From NCBI RefSeq assembly GCF_038561935.1, contig NZ_CP102770.1:2294001-2358000 (forward strand): a stretch of DNA of 64,000 bases. Reading direction: 5' to 3'. Made by a program: the position numbers and the translations under genes. This DNA is from Myxococcus stipitatus (GTDB lineage Bacteria; Myxococcota; Myxococcia; Myxococcales; Myxococcaceae). The notes beneath the pieces were generated by a model. The model was not told the origin of the DNA. It worked only from the letters and a program-made list of their open reading frames with translations, and ran no database searches. Position 1 is the stretch's first letter; each line of letters starts with the position of its first letter. This document shows positions 35,629 through 44,130 of this stretch, piece after piece.

Positions 35629-36043
35629 GCCGGTTCCAGAGGTTGATGAGTCCGATGGACAGGACCAGGGTCGCCAGCCCCTGCTCGTCGTAGTGCCGCG
35701 CGGCCTCGTTCCAGATGGCGTCGGGGACGGGGTCCGACTTGTCCGCGAGTCGGGTGACGTACTCGGTGAGCGACAGCGCCGCCCGCTCCGCGTCGGTGAA
35801 GTAGGGCACGTCCCGCCAGGCGCCCACCGCGAAGAGGCGGTCCTCGGTCTCACCCGACTTCCGGGCCATGCGTGCGTGCATGTCCACGCACACGCCGCAG
35901 CCGTTGAGCTGGCTGGCGCGCAGGTTCATCAGCTCGAGCGTCGTCCTCGGGACACCGCCCTTGTGCGCGGCGGCTCCCAGGGCTTGCAGCGCGGCCATGG
36001 CATCGGGGACCACCATCGCGGGGTGCTTCATTCGGGAGTTCAT
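35582..36043 (-). CDS. Carboxymuconolactone decarboxylase/AhpD-like protein (ECF41 partner)
   Basis: ATG 36043 (AGGA upstream) gives a 153-residue all-helical protein with TTLELMNLRASQLNGCGVCVDMHARMARKSGE. The CxxC followed by H is the redox centre of the AhpD/CMD family, which act as alkylhydroperoxidases or decarboxylases. Genes of this family are the hallmark neighbours and targets of ECF41 sigma factors; here the ECF41 gene is directly divergent. Its leader contains a 9-bp hairpin and a candidate ECF41 promoter. The longer open frame to 36664 is a shadow of the sigma gene. Confidence 0.9.
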   Translation of the reverse strand: MNSRMKHPAMVVPDAMAALQALGAAAHKGGVPRTTLELMNLRASQLNGCGVCVDMHARMARKSGETEDRLFAVGAWRDVPYFTDAERAALSLTEYVTRLADKSDPVPDAIWNEAARHYDEQGLATLVLSIGLINLWNRLNAATQQIANPHARW

Positions 36044-36057
36044 GGACGTGTTCCTAT

Positions 36058-36081
36058 CGAGGGCCCCACGGTGGGCCCTCG
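36058..36081 (-). other. Hairpin in the leader of the CMD gene
   Basis: CGAGGGCCC (36058-36066) and GGGCCCTCG (36073-36081) form a perfect 9-bp stem with a six-base loop, 15 bases upstream of the CMD start codon on the minus strand, close to its ribosome-binding site. It could affect translation or message stability; no function can be assigned from sequence. Confidence 0.5.
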
Positions 36082-36147
36082 TTGAAAGGGGGTTGCTTGC
36101 CCCCGGCGTGCGTGACAATCCGGCGCGATTCCGTCCGGCGCCGCGAT

Positions 36148-36174
36148 GACGGAGCCCTCCGAAAGAATGTGACC
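36148..36174 (-). promoter_or_regulatory. Candidate ECF41 promoter for the CMD gene
   Basis: Read on the minus strand, GGTCACA (36174-36168), a 16-base spacer and CGTC (36151-36148) match the ECF41 consensus TGTCACA-16-CGTC except for the first base. Transcription would start about 100 bases upstream of the CMD gene. The site abuts the start codon of the sigma gene (36176), so ECF41 bound here could also influence its own expression. Confidence 0.55.
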
Positions 36175-36175
36175 G

Positions 36176-37057
36176 ATGGACGAAAGAAATCTCAGCGCCG
36201 AGGACTTCCAGGCGCACCGGGCCCATCTGCGGGGCGTGGCCTACCGGATGCTCGGCTCCCTGAGCGAGGCGGAGGACGCGGTCCAGGAGGCCTGGCTCCA
36301 TCTCAGCCGCGCGGACACGCGTGACGTCGCCAACCCCCGGGGCTGGCTCACCACCGTCGTCGCGCGCGTGTGCCTGGACTTCCTGCGCACCCGCAAGTCG
36401 CGGCGCGAGGAGCCCGAGGACGAGCAGGGCGCGGACCCGTTCACCCCCCGCACGGATGGGAGCACCCCCGAGCAGGAGGCCCTCATGGCGGACTCCGTGG
36501 GCGTCGCGCTGCTCGTGGTGCTCGACGCGCTCAACCCGCCGGAGCGCATCGCCTTCGTGCTGCACGACCTGTTCTCCATGTCCTTCGACGAGATTGCCCC
36601 CATCGTCGGGCGCAACGCCGCGGCCACCCGGCAGCTCGCCAGCCGCGCCCGTCGCCGGGTCCACGGCGCGGCCCTCTCACCGGACGCGGACCTCTCCCGT
36701 CAGCACGAGGTCGTCAGCGCGTTCCTCGCCGCCTCGCGGGGCGGGGACCTGGACGCGCTGCTCGCCGTGCTGGACCCGGACGTCGTGGTCCGGACGGACA
36801 TGAAGCTGCCGCCAGGCGCCCCCAGGGAGGTGCATGGCGCGCGCAACGTGGCCAACCAGGCCCGCCTCCACGCCGCCCGAGCCCGCGTCTCTCAAATCGC
36901 GCTCATCGACGGACAGGTGGGAGTCGTCGTCGCGCCGCGAGGCCGGCTGCACTCCGTGCTGCTCTTCACCGTCGTGGAGGGGCGCATCCGCGCGCTCGAG
37001 ACGGTCTTCGACCCCGCGGCCCTCGGTCAGCTGGGGGTGTCGGTGTTCCCCACCTGA
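36176..37057 (+). CDS. sigJ: ECF41-type RNA polymerase sigma factor (SigJ-like)
   Basis: Residues 1-165 hold sigma region 2 (HLRGVAYRMLGSLSEAEDAVQEAWLHL) and region 4 (LNPPERIAFVLHDLFSMSFDEIAPIVGRNAAATRQLASRARRR). Residues about 185-293 are a SnoaL-like C-terminal extension, characteristic of ECF41 factors, in which this tail both activates and restrains the sigma factor in place of an anti-sigma protein. The usual DGGG-type motif of the linker reads DMKLPPG here. The divergent carboxymuconolactone-decarboxylase gene is the expected target. ATG 36176 gives the normal N-terminus. Confidence 0.9.
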   Translation: MDERNLSAEDFQAHRAHLRGVAYRMLGSLSEAEDAVQEAWLHLSRADTRDVANPRGWLTTVVARVCLDFLRTRKSRREEPEDEQGADPFTPRTDGSTPEQEALMADSVGVALLVVLDALNPPERIAFVLHDLFSMSFDEIAPIVGRNAAATRQLASRARRRVHGAALSPDADLSRQHEVVSAFLAASRGGDLDALLAVLDPDVVVRTDMKLPPGAPREVHGARNVANQARLHAARARVSQIALIDGQVGVVVAPRGRLHSVLLFTVVEGRIRALETVFDPAALGQLGVSVFPT

Positions 37058-37071
37058 GCGCCGCGGGGGGC

Positions 37072-38331
37072 TCACCACGCCGCGCCGCTCAGGACGCTCT
37101 CACGCACGACGCCTTCGGGCAGCACCGTCAGGAAGCGTCGTGCGGAGGGATGCCAGGCCGTGGGCTTCAGGGCGGCATCCTGATGGAGCCGCTCACCCGT
37201 CTCGAGGTCCCAGACGCAGGTGCCCTGGTCCTGTGAGGTCGCGAGCAGCAGGTTCCCATCCCCGTGGAGCAAGCCCCGCGGGCCTGGGAACCAGCGCAGC
37301 AGGTTGCCCGACTCGACGTCGTAGAGCATCGCGGCATCGATGAGGTTCTCCGCGTCTCCGCCGAAGCCCCAGGTGACCAGCGTGCGAGGACCGACGAAGT
37401 ACGAGGGCGCGTCCCAGTAGTAGGCGCATTCCCGGAGCAGCTTGCGGGAGGGCCCGTCCTCCGACTCCGAGACGTTCTCATGCAGCCAGCGGCGCAACGA
37501 GAGGCTCGACAGCATGCCCACCGGATGCCAGACCCAGCCGTCATCCACGAGCCAGGCCCCATCTGGAGACACCGTCAGTCCGCAGTGGAAGTAGTCCAGG
37601 TCGTGGGGCTCGCGCCGGGTCAGCAGCTCCCCCGTGGCCGGGTCCGTGATGTCCAGCCGGTTCCACTCGGTCGCATGCACCATGAGGGTCCGGTCGCCAT
37701 CGCGGAAGAAGGCGACGGAGAACTCACAGTGCTCGACATGGTAGTTGCCCCGGTCGAGCGTGAGCTTCACCGCGCCGGAGGCCACGTCCAGCACCACGCC
37801 GCGAGACCCCCGGCTGTTCACCACCGCCGCATACCGGCCACACGGGGACGCATGCAGCGTGAGCTCGGCCGCGAGGTCGAGCGACTCCGCGCTGACCGTG
37901 GCGACGCGCGAGACGGTGTCCTCCTCCAGGTCCAGCCGGAGCACGTCGCCGCGCGCATCCACCGCGAGCCACTCCGCGCGGGGGGCCGTGCCCAGGGCGG
38001 TGAGGGCCTTGAGGGTGCGGTCCGCGAGCGCGGGGAGGCGGAGCTCCCGGTGCTCGAAGCGCAGCGCCGTCTCCCGGGTGCGAAGCTCGGGGCGCCCCTG
38101 GATGCCCATGAGGTCGAAGACCCGACCCATCCTCGTGTGGTGACAGGCCGAGCAGATGGCCACGGGCTCCGGCGCGGGCCCCGCGTCCTTGCCACACGCT
38201 TCACACCTCAGCTCGTGGTCCACGCCCTGGCCCGTGAAGCGGACGATGAACGAGGCGTCCTCGTCGGCCAGCAGGTGCTTGCACCAGCGCCCCACGGCGG
38301 GAGCGGCATGTCCACAGTCGAGGTTCTTCAT
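37072..38331 (-). CDS. Unknown protein: Cys/His cluster N-terminus plus WD40-like propeller
   Basis: ATG 38331 (GGAAGGA upstream) gives 419 residues. The first 70 residues carry repeated Cys/His pairs (LDCGHAAP, RWCKHLL, CEACGKD, CSACHH) suggesting one or two zinc sites. The remainder is a propeller-like repeat protein, with blades such as HASPCGRYAAVVNSRGSRGVVLDVASG and LTVSPDGAWLVDDGWVW, in the manner of WD40/quinoprotein repeats. No signal peptide, so probably cytoplasmic. I do not recognise a named family. It is convergent with sigJ and downstream of the DUF2652 gene. Confidence 0.78.
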   Translation of the reverse strand: MKNLDCGHAAPAVGRWCKHLLADEDASFIVRFTGQGVDHELRCEACGKDAGPAPEPVAICSACHHTRMGRVFDLMGIQGRPELRTRETALRFEHRELRLPALADRTLKALTALGTAPRAEWLAVDARGDVLRLDLEEDTVSRVATVSAESLDLAAELTLHASPCGRYAAVVNSRGSRGVVLDVASGAVKLTLDRGNYHVEHCEFSVAFFRDGDRTLMVHATEWNRLDITDPATGELLTRREPHDLDYFHCGLTVSPDGAWLVDDGWVWHPVGMLSSLSLRRWLHENVSESEDGPSRKLLRECAYYWDAPSYFVGPRTLVTWGFGGDAENLIDAAMLYDVESGNLLRWFPGPRGLLHGDGNLLLATSQDQGTCVWDLETGERLHQDAALKPTAWHPSARRFLTVLPEGVVRESVLSGAAW

Positions 38332-38375
38332 GGGGTCCTTCCAGCTCCGAGCCTGGGCTGGCTTGCCTGTCTCGC

Positions 38376-39125
38376 TCAGGTGTGCGGAGGATGGGAGGGC
38401 GGGGTTCGCGGTGTGTCGACAATCTCGACGTTGCGGAAGCCCTCGCAGGGCTTCTCGATGCCGAGCACGTACTTGAGCGTCCGCACCTCCATCACCAGCT
38501 TGTTCCACAGCCTGCGCGACAGCTTCGGGGCCAGCGGGGCGGGGAGCTCCTCGCCGCTCGCGTGCAGGTCGATGTAGTGCGTGGTCGTGCGGCCCAGGCC
38601 CTCGAACTCGTGCTCGAGCCCCTGGGCCAGCTGGCGCAGCTCCGGCTGGATTCGCTCGTGCACGGCGTCGGTCATCAGGAGGTACTCGGACACCGGGACG
38701 TCGTTCTTCAACATCCGGTGCACCAGGATGACGTCCACCCCCGCCAGCTCCGTGAGGTGTTTCACGCGCTGGAAGGCGACCTCGCCCAGGTGGGCGACGA
38801 ACTTGAGCGTCAGCATGCCCACCTGCATGCAGCCGTCGCACTGGCACATCCGGTCGACGACCAGCTTCTCGCGCCGCGCGACGAAGGCCCGGCGGATGTC
38901 CGCGACCTGCCGGGCGAACGCAGCGCAGTCGTCTCCGACGGAGTAGAAGAAGGCCGCGTCACCCTCCAGCTTGGCCAGCTTCAGCTTGCCCGAGGCGTCG
39001 ATGACGGCCTCGAGCAGCTGCGCCACCGAGTCCTGCGCATGCGCGAGGCTGAAGCGGTGGTGTTTCATGAAGCGGGTGTAGCCGCCGATATCCGCGATGA
39101 GGAGCAGTGCCTTCTCTGTCGCCAT
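38376..39125 (-). CDS. DUF2652 protein, class III nucleotidyl-cyclase-like
   Basis: The N-terminus, LLLIADIGGYTRFMKHH, followed by LAKLEGDAAFFYSV, resembles the metal-binding Asp and GD segments of class III adenylyl/guanylyl cyclases, and these belong to DUF2652. Residues 90-105 have a cysteine cluster (MCQCDGCMQVG) typical of the family. Whether it makes a cyclic nucleotide is unknown, as several catalytic residues of true cyclases cannot be confirmed by eye. It precedes the Cys/His-propeller gene in the same direction with a 44-base gap. Confidence 0.8.
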   Translation of the reverse strand: MATEKALLLIADIGGYTRFMKHHRFSLAHAQDSVAQLLEAVIDASGKLKLAKLEGDAAFFYSVGDDCAAFARQVADIRRAFVARREKLVVDRMCQCDGCMQVGMLTLKFVAHLGEVAFQRVKHLTELAGVDVILVHRMLKNDVPVSEYLLMTDAVHERIQPELRQLAQGLEHEFEGLGRTTTHYIDLHASGEELPAPLAPKLSRRLWNKLVMEVRTLKYVLGIEKPCEGFRNVEIVDTPRTPPSHPPHT

Positions 39126-39171
39126 GCGCCACCCAGGCTAGCGCAGGGGAGAGGGGAGGCATAGCCGCGAC

Positions 39172-40206
39172 TCACACCTGCTTCCGGGCCTCCAGCCACG
39201 GACGGTAGTGACGCTCCAGGAAGTCCTGCTGGAAGTCCCGATACGTGCTGACGGCGCCAATCCGCCAGCCGAACCGGATGACCTGCCACGCGGGGTCGAA
39301 CTGGTACGGCAAGAAGCCCGCACGAGCTCCATGCGGATAAAGGTGGTGGTTGTTATGCCACTCGCCCGTGATGAGCCCCGGCCAGCGCTGGTTGATGGAC
39401 ATGTCCTTCCGGTTGAAATCAATCCCGTCGCGCCGGCGGTCCTTTCCCCCTCCGTGCCCGTCGTAGTTGAACGTCCGCACCCCCACCACCCACACCCCCG
39501 CCCAGCCGAAGAGCGCGAGCGCCAGCGCATGCCCGCCCACCAGGAAGAAGAGGCCGTACCAGACCGCCCAGTTCACGGCGAAGTGCAGCACCGTCCACGC
39601 GGGATGACACAGCGAACCCCACTTCAAGTACTGGGCATGGCTGTTCAAGCGCACGCCCGTGTGGTCCATCAGCTTGCGGAGCTGCGCGTAGTCCTTGGGG
39701 CTCAAGTCCCGGTGGATTCCTTGGTGGTTGGCGTCCGCGAGGAAGCAATACAGCCAGCCCGCCTTCACGTTGTAGGGGTCGCCCGGCTGCTCGGCCTTGG
39801 CGTGATGGACGTGGTGGGAAATGACATACACCTCCTCGGAGATGGTCTTCACGACGAGGTTGCGACACAGCTCGCGCCAGAACGCGTTCTTGAACTGGAA
39901 GGCGCGGTGCGTCGCATAACGATGGAACCAGACGGTGCCGTGGGTGCCCAGCACCACCATCCCGTAGACGAAGCCCGCGAGGCAGAACCAGATGTTGAAG
40001 AAGTGGGTGAGGGACAGCGCCAGCGGGATTCCCAGGCTCAGCGTCGTGGCCCACCCTGTGAGAGCCAGCCAGTTCTTGCGGGTGCGGAGGATGTTGAGGC
40101 GAGAGAAGAACTCCCGGGCGAGGGTCTGTGCCGTCGGCACATGGACCTGCCCGTTCTTCTCGTAGCCGTAGCTAGGCGGCTCGAGGACGCGGTCAAGAAA
40201 TGACAT
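39172..40206 (-). CDS. Membrane fatty-acid (acyl-CoA delta-9 type) desaturase
   Basis: The 344-residue integral membrane protein has the three histidine boxes of the stearoyl-CoA-type desaturases: HRYATH, HHVHH and HNNHH, binding the di-iron centre, with hydrophobic hairpins between them (IPLALSLTHFFNIWFCLAGFVYGMVV; WAVWYGLFFLVGGHALALALFGWAGVWVVGV). It introduces a cis double bond into saturated acyl chains and so adjusts membrane fluidity. The C-terminus (DFQQDFLERHYRPW) is family-like. It is transcribed divergently from the ABC transporter pair, across a 241-base gap. Confidence 0.92.
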   Translation of the reverse strand: MSFLDRVLEPPSYGYEKNGQVHVPTAQTLAREFFSRLNILRTRKNWLALTGWATTLSLGIPLALSLTHFFNIWFCLAGFVYGMVVLGTHGTVWFHRYATHRAFQFKNAFWRELCRNLVVKTISEEVYVISHHVHHAKAEQPGDPYNVKAGWLYCFLADANHQGIHRDLSPKDYAQLRKLMDHTGVRLNSHAQYLKWGSLCHPAWTVLHFAVNWAVWYGLFFLVGGHALALALFGWAGVWVVGVRTFNYDGHGGGKDRRRDGIDFNRKDMSINQRWPGLITGEWHNNHHLYPHGARAGFLPYQFDPAWQVIRFGWRIGAVSTYRDFQQDFLERHYRPWLEARKQV

Positions 40207-40399
40207 GAATGCCTTCGCAGGGCGGGGGGGCGTGAAAACGTCGTGGCGCTGATGCTGAAACTCCGGGCGCCTCGCGAAGTGCTACCGAGAACATTACTCC
40301 CTGGAACAGAGGGGGTCCAGGCACCCCTCCCGTTATTCCACCCCAGGAGACCAAGGCCTTGCATGTACGACTGGACCTCTGGAGTCCTGTGTTGGTAGT

Positions 40400-40418
40400 G
40401 ATAATGAATATTGATGTC
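40400..40418 (+). promoter_or_regulatory. Fur-box-like site upstream of the ABC transporter
   Basis: GATAATGAATATTGATGTC matches the 19-bp Fur consensus at 13 positions and sits in an A/T-rich patch of about 30 bases, striking in this GC-rich region, 30 bases before the transporter start codon. If functional, the transporter would be induced by iron limitation. Confidence 0.5.
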
Positions 40419-40447
40419 GAAATGGCGTAGAGTGTTGGAGGTCGCGC

Positions 40448-42259
40448 ATGGCTGTTCCCGCGGAAGGGCCGAAGCCGCCAGCCTCAGGGTTGGCGGGGTT
40501 GCTTCGGTTGTTGGGGTTGCAGGGGCCGCTGGTGGGGTTGTCGGCGCTGAGTGCGTCGGTGGCCGCGGCGCTGGGGTTGGTCCCCTTCTTCATCGTCTCG
40601 CGCATGGCCACGGCCATCTACGCGGAGCCGCCCCGGCTGGATGAGGTGCGCACCCTGGCGCTGGCGGCCGTGGGGGCGCTGCTGCTCAGGTACACGTTCG
40701 TCGCGGGCTCGACGGTGCTCGCGCACGTCGCCGCGTTCCGCATCCTCCATGACCTGCGCCTGCGAATCGCTCACAAGCTGGGCGCGGTGCCGCTGTCGTT
40801 CTTCAGTCGCCGGACGACGGGCTCGCTCAAGACGACGCTGATGGACGATGTGAACCAGGTGGAGTCATTCGTCGCCCACAACTTCCCGGACGCGGTGGCC
40901 GCGGTGGTCGTCCCACTCTCCACCGCCCTCGCGCTGGTGTGGGTGGACTGGCGGATGGCCATTGCCAGCATCATCGTGGCCCCGTTCGCGGTGGGGGCCA
41001 TGGCGTACACGATGCGCGGTGGCGCTGATTCCCAGGTGCAGTGGAACGCAATCCAGCACCGCATGAACTCGGCGCTGCTCGAGTACATCCGGGGCATCAA
41101 GGTCATCAAGACCTTCGGCCTCTCCGCCGCCCGCTTCGGCGACCTGTCGCGCTCCATCCAGGAGGGGCTCCGCTGGATGGAGGGCTTCATGCGCACCAAC
41201 GGGCGCGGCTATGGCGCGTTCGGCGCGCTCATCGGCTCCAGCCTCGTCTTCCTCGTGCCCGCGGGCGGCTGGCTCTACTCGAAGGGCGAGCTGTCGCTGG
41301 AGAAGCTGGTGTTGTTCCTGGTGCTGGGGCCTCAGCTCCTGATGTCCATGCTGCGGCTGATATTCGCGTGGGGGAACGTCGAGAAGGTCCAGGTGGGCAA
41401 CGCGCGCATCCGCGACATCCTGCTCACCCCGGACCTGGAGGACCGCTCGGGCACCCAGGCTCCCGCCCACGACGGCATCTCCTTCCGGCAGGTGGACTTC
41501 CGCTACGACGAGGAGGGCCGGGACGTGCTGCGCCAGGTCACCTTCGGCGCGCCCGCGGGCAAGGTCACCGCGCTCGTCGGCCCGTCGGGCGCGGGCAAGT
41601 CGACGCTCGTGAAGCTGGTGCCCAGGCTGTGGGAGGCGACGGGGGGCACGGTGGCGCTGGGCGACGTGGACGTGCGTGAGCTGCCGCTCGAGCTGCTCCT
41701 CTCGCGGGTCTCCATGGTGTTCCAGGACGTGTTCCTCTTCCACGGCACCGTCCGTGACAACCTTCGCCTGGGAAGGGCGGACGCCACGGAGGAGCAGCTG
41801 GAGGCGGCGTGCCGTGCCGCCCGAGCCCATGACTTCATCCGCGCGCTGCCCCAGGGCTACGACACGATGCTGGGCGAGCGCGGTGCCCGGCTCTCCGGAG
41901 GCGAGAAGCAGCGGCTGTCCATCGCCCGCGCGCTGCTCAAGGACGCCCCGGTGCTCCTGCTCGACGAGGCCACCGCGTTCGCGGACCCGGAGAACGAGGC
42001 GCGCATCCAGGAAGCGCTGTCGGAGCTGTGCGAGGGCCGGACGGTGATGGTGGTCGCCCACCGGCTGTCCACCATCGCCACCGCGGACCACATCGTCGTG
42101 TTGGAGGGGGGGGAGGTGCGCGACCAGGGCACGCACGACGCGCTGCTGTCCCGCTGCGCGCTCTATCAGCGGCTGTGGGCCAGCCATTCGGATGCACAGG
42201 ACTGGACGCTGGGCGGCGCTGATGCGCCGACCTCTGGCGGCATGGAGGTGGCGTCATGA
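40448..42259 (+). CDS. ABC transporter half-molecule, membrane plus ATPase domains (subunit 1)
   Basis: Start ATG 40448 has GGAGG at six-base spacing. Residues 1-320 are a type-I exporter membrane domain of six helices (for example LVLFLVLGPQLLMSMLRLIF); residues 350-580 are the ATPase, with Walker A GPSGAGKST, signature LSGGEK, Walker B VLLLDEAT and the H-loop HRLST. It overlaps the second half-transporter by four bases, so the two should form a heterodimer. The general style is that of the YbtP/YbtQ-IrtA/IrtB group linked to siderophores, which agrees with the Fur-like box, but substrate cannot be read from sequence. Confidence 0.9.
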   Translation: MAVPAEGPKPPASGLAGLLRLLGLQGPLVGLSALSASVAAALGLVPFFIVSRMATAIYAEPPRLDEVRTLALAAVGALLLRYTFVAGSTVLAHVAAFRILHDLRLRIAHKLGAVPLSFFSRRTTGSLKTTLMDDVNQVESFVAHNFPDAVAAVVVPLSTALALVWVDWRMAIASIIVAPFAVGAMAYTMRGGADSQVQWNAIQHRMNSALLEYIRGIKVIKTFGLSAARFGDLSRSIQEGLRWMEGFMRTNGRGYGAFGALIGSSLVFLVPAGGWLYSKGELSLEKLVLFLVLGPQLLMSMLRLIFAWGNVEKVQVGNARIRDILLTPDLEDRSGTQAPAHDGISFRQVDFRYDEEGRDVLRQVTFGAPAGKVTALVGPSGAGKSTLVKLVPRLWEATGGTVALGDVDVRELPLELLLSRVSMVFQDVFLFHGTVRDNLRLGRADATEEQLEAACRAARAHDFIRALPQGYDTMLGERGARLSGGEKQRLSIARALLKDAPVLLLDEATAFADPENEARIQEALSELCEGRTVMVVAHRLSTIATADHIVVLEGGEVRDQGTHDALLSRCALYQRLWASHSDAQDWTLGGADAPTSGGMEVAS

Positions 42260-44058
42260 TGGGAGAGCTCTTCTCGCTGGGCGAGCGCCTCGCGGGCCGC
42301 AAGGAAGCGCGCCTGCGCCGAGGGTTCGTCTTCGCCTTCTTCGAGGCGCTGGCGACGGCCATCCCCTATGCGCTGGTGCTCATCTTCGTCCGCGCGGCGC
42401 TGGAGCACGAGCTGACCTTGTCGATGACCGCCTGGGTGACCGCGGGCATCCTGCTCTCCGTGGTGCTGCGCCTGATGTGCTCGCGCGTGGCGATGTCGGA
42501 CATCTTCATCGCGGCGCACGCGCTGATGGGAGAGGCGCGCATCCGCGCGGCGGACCACCTGCGGCGACTGCCCATGGGCTTCTTCACCCAGCGCAGGGGA
42601 GGGGAGCTCGCGGGCATCATCACGACGGACATCGCGCTCGTCGAAGACATCTGGTCCCACATCACGGGCGTCTTCGCCGCGACCTTCGCGCTGCCCATGC
42701 TGGTGGGCGTGGGGCTGTGCTTCCTGGATATCCGCCTGGGGCTGGCCATCTTCGCGGTGCTGCCCCTGGCGCTCGCCGTCCTCGTCGCCACCACGCCCAT
42801 CTTCGTGCGGGAGATCACGGCGGTGCTCGAGGCGACGGCGGAGGTGAACGCGCGCATCGTCGAGTACGTGCAGGGCATCGCCGTGCTCCGGGCCTTCGGC
42901 CGCCACGGCGAGGTCTACCAGCGCTTTGTCAAATCGATGGAGAAGCTGCGCGACGCGCTCATCCGCGCCGAGGTGGCGCCTTCACCGCTGCTGTCCGTGT
43001 TCGGCTTCCTGGTGGAGGCGGGCTTCGTCGTCGTGGCCTTCGTGGGCAGCACGCTCGCGTTCGAGGGGCGCCTCGCGCCGGGCACGCTCCTGGTCTTCCT
43101 GGTCGTGAGCGTGGGGGTGACGCGGCAGGTGGCCGAGCTGGGCGTGGCACTCTTGATGCTGCGGGGCTCCCAGCGCGCGCTGGAGCGGGTGGACCGGCTG
43201 ATGGCGGAGCCGCCGCTGAGCGAGCCCGTCACGCCGGCCTCCCCTGGCTCACGCTTCGACGTGGCGGTGGAGGACGTCTCCTTCGCCTACGAGGGCGAGC
43301 GGGTGCTCAAGAATGTCTCCGTCGAGTTTCCCGAACGTTCGCTCAGCGCGATTGTCGGCGCCTCGGGCTCGGGCAAGTCGACGCTGGTGCACCTGGTCGC
43401 GCGGCTGTGGGACATCCCCCGAGGACAGGGCGCCATCCGCGTGGGCGGCGTCGACATCCGGGACATCCCCTTCGAGGACCTGCACCGGCACCTCTCGATG
43501 GTGTTCCAGGATGTCGTCCTCTTCTCCGGGACGGTGCTCGACAACCTCCGCGTAGGCCGGCCGGAGGCCTCGCGCGAAGAGGTGGAGCGCGCCGCTCGTG
43601 CAGCCAGGGCGCACGACTTCATCCAGAGGCTTCCTCAGGGCTATGACACCGTGCTCTCCGAAGAGGGGGGCTCGCTGTCGGGCGGAGAGCGGCAGCGGCT
43701 CTCCATCGCGCGGGCCATCCTCAAGGATGCCCCCATCATCCTGCTGGATGAGGCCACGTCCTCGGTCGATGCCTCCGCGGAGGCGGAGATTCAGCGCGCC
43801 ATCGACGAACTCGTTCGCCACAAGACGGTCGTCGTCATTGCCCACCGGCTGCGCACCGTGCGCCGCGCCCACCAGATTGTCGTCCTGGACCAGGGGCGTC
43901 TGGCCGAGCGCGGCACGCACGACGAGTTGCTGAAGCGCGACGGCCTGTATGCCTCACTCTGGCGCGAGCAGGAGCGCGCCAAGGGATGGCACCTGGGGAC
44001 CCGCGAGAAGGGACCCGTGGCCCCTTCCTCGAAAGAAATCAGGGGTCTCGATTTGTAA
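42256..44058 (+). CDS. ABC transporter half-molecule, membrane plus ATPase domains (subunit 2)
   Basis: The 600-residue partner starts at ATG 42256 inside the stop of the first gene. It has an exporter-type membrane domain (residues 15-310) and an ATPase with Walker A GASGSGKST, signature LSGGER, Walker B IILLDEATSSVD and H-loop HRLRT. Both nucleotide sites look complete, unlike many heterodimeric exporters in which one is degenerate. Likely function is transport of a siderophore or other small peptide/polyketide. No other iron gene is in the window. Confidence 0.9.
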   Translation: MMGELFSLGERLAGRKEARLRRGFVFAFFEALATAIPYALVLIFVRAALEHELTLSMTAWVTAGILLSVVLRLMCSRVAMSDIFIAAHALMGEARIRAADHLRRLPMGFFTQRRGGELAGIITTDIALVEDIWSHITGVFAATFALPMLVGVGLCFLDIRLGLAIFAVLPLALAVLVATTPIFVREITAVLEATAEVNARIVEYVQGIAVLRAFGRHGEVYQRFVKSMEKLRDALIRAEVAPSPLLSVFGFLVEAGFVVVAFVGSTLAFEGRLAPGTLLVFLVVSVGVTRQVAELGVALLMLRGSQRALERVDRLMAEPPLSEPVTPASPGSRFDVAVEDVSFAYEGERVLKNVSVEFPERSLSAIVGASGSGKSTLVHLVARLWDIPRGQGAIRVGGVDIRDIPFEDLHRHLSMVFQDVVLFSGTVLDNLRVGRPEASREEVERAARAARAHDFIQRLPQGYDTVLSEEGGSLSGGERQRLSIARAILKDAPIILLDEATSSVDASAEAEIQRAIDELVRHKTVVVIAHRLRTVRRAHQIVVLDQGRLAERGTHDELLKRDGLYASLWREQERAKGWHLGTREKGPVAPSSKEIRGLDL

Positions 44059-44130
44059 GAAACAACCCGGGCCCCTGGGGCGATAACTCCAACATCGGTT
44101 GTTGCCGCCAATTCCAGAGAGGTTCACCCC

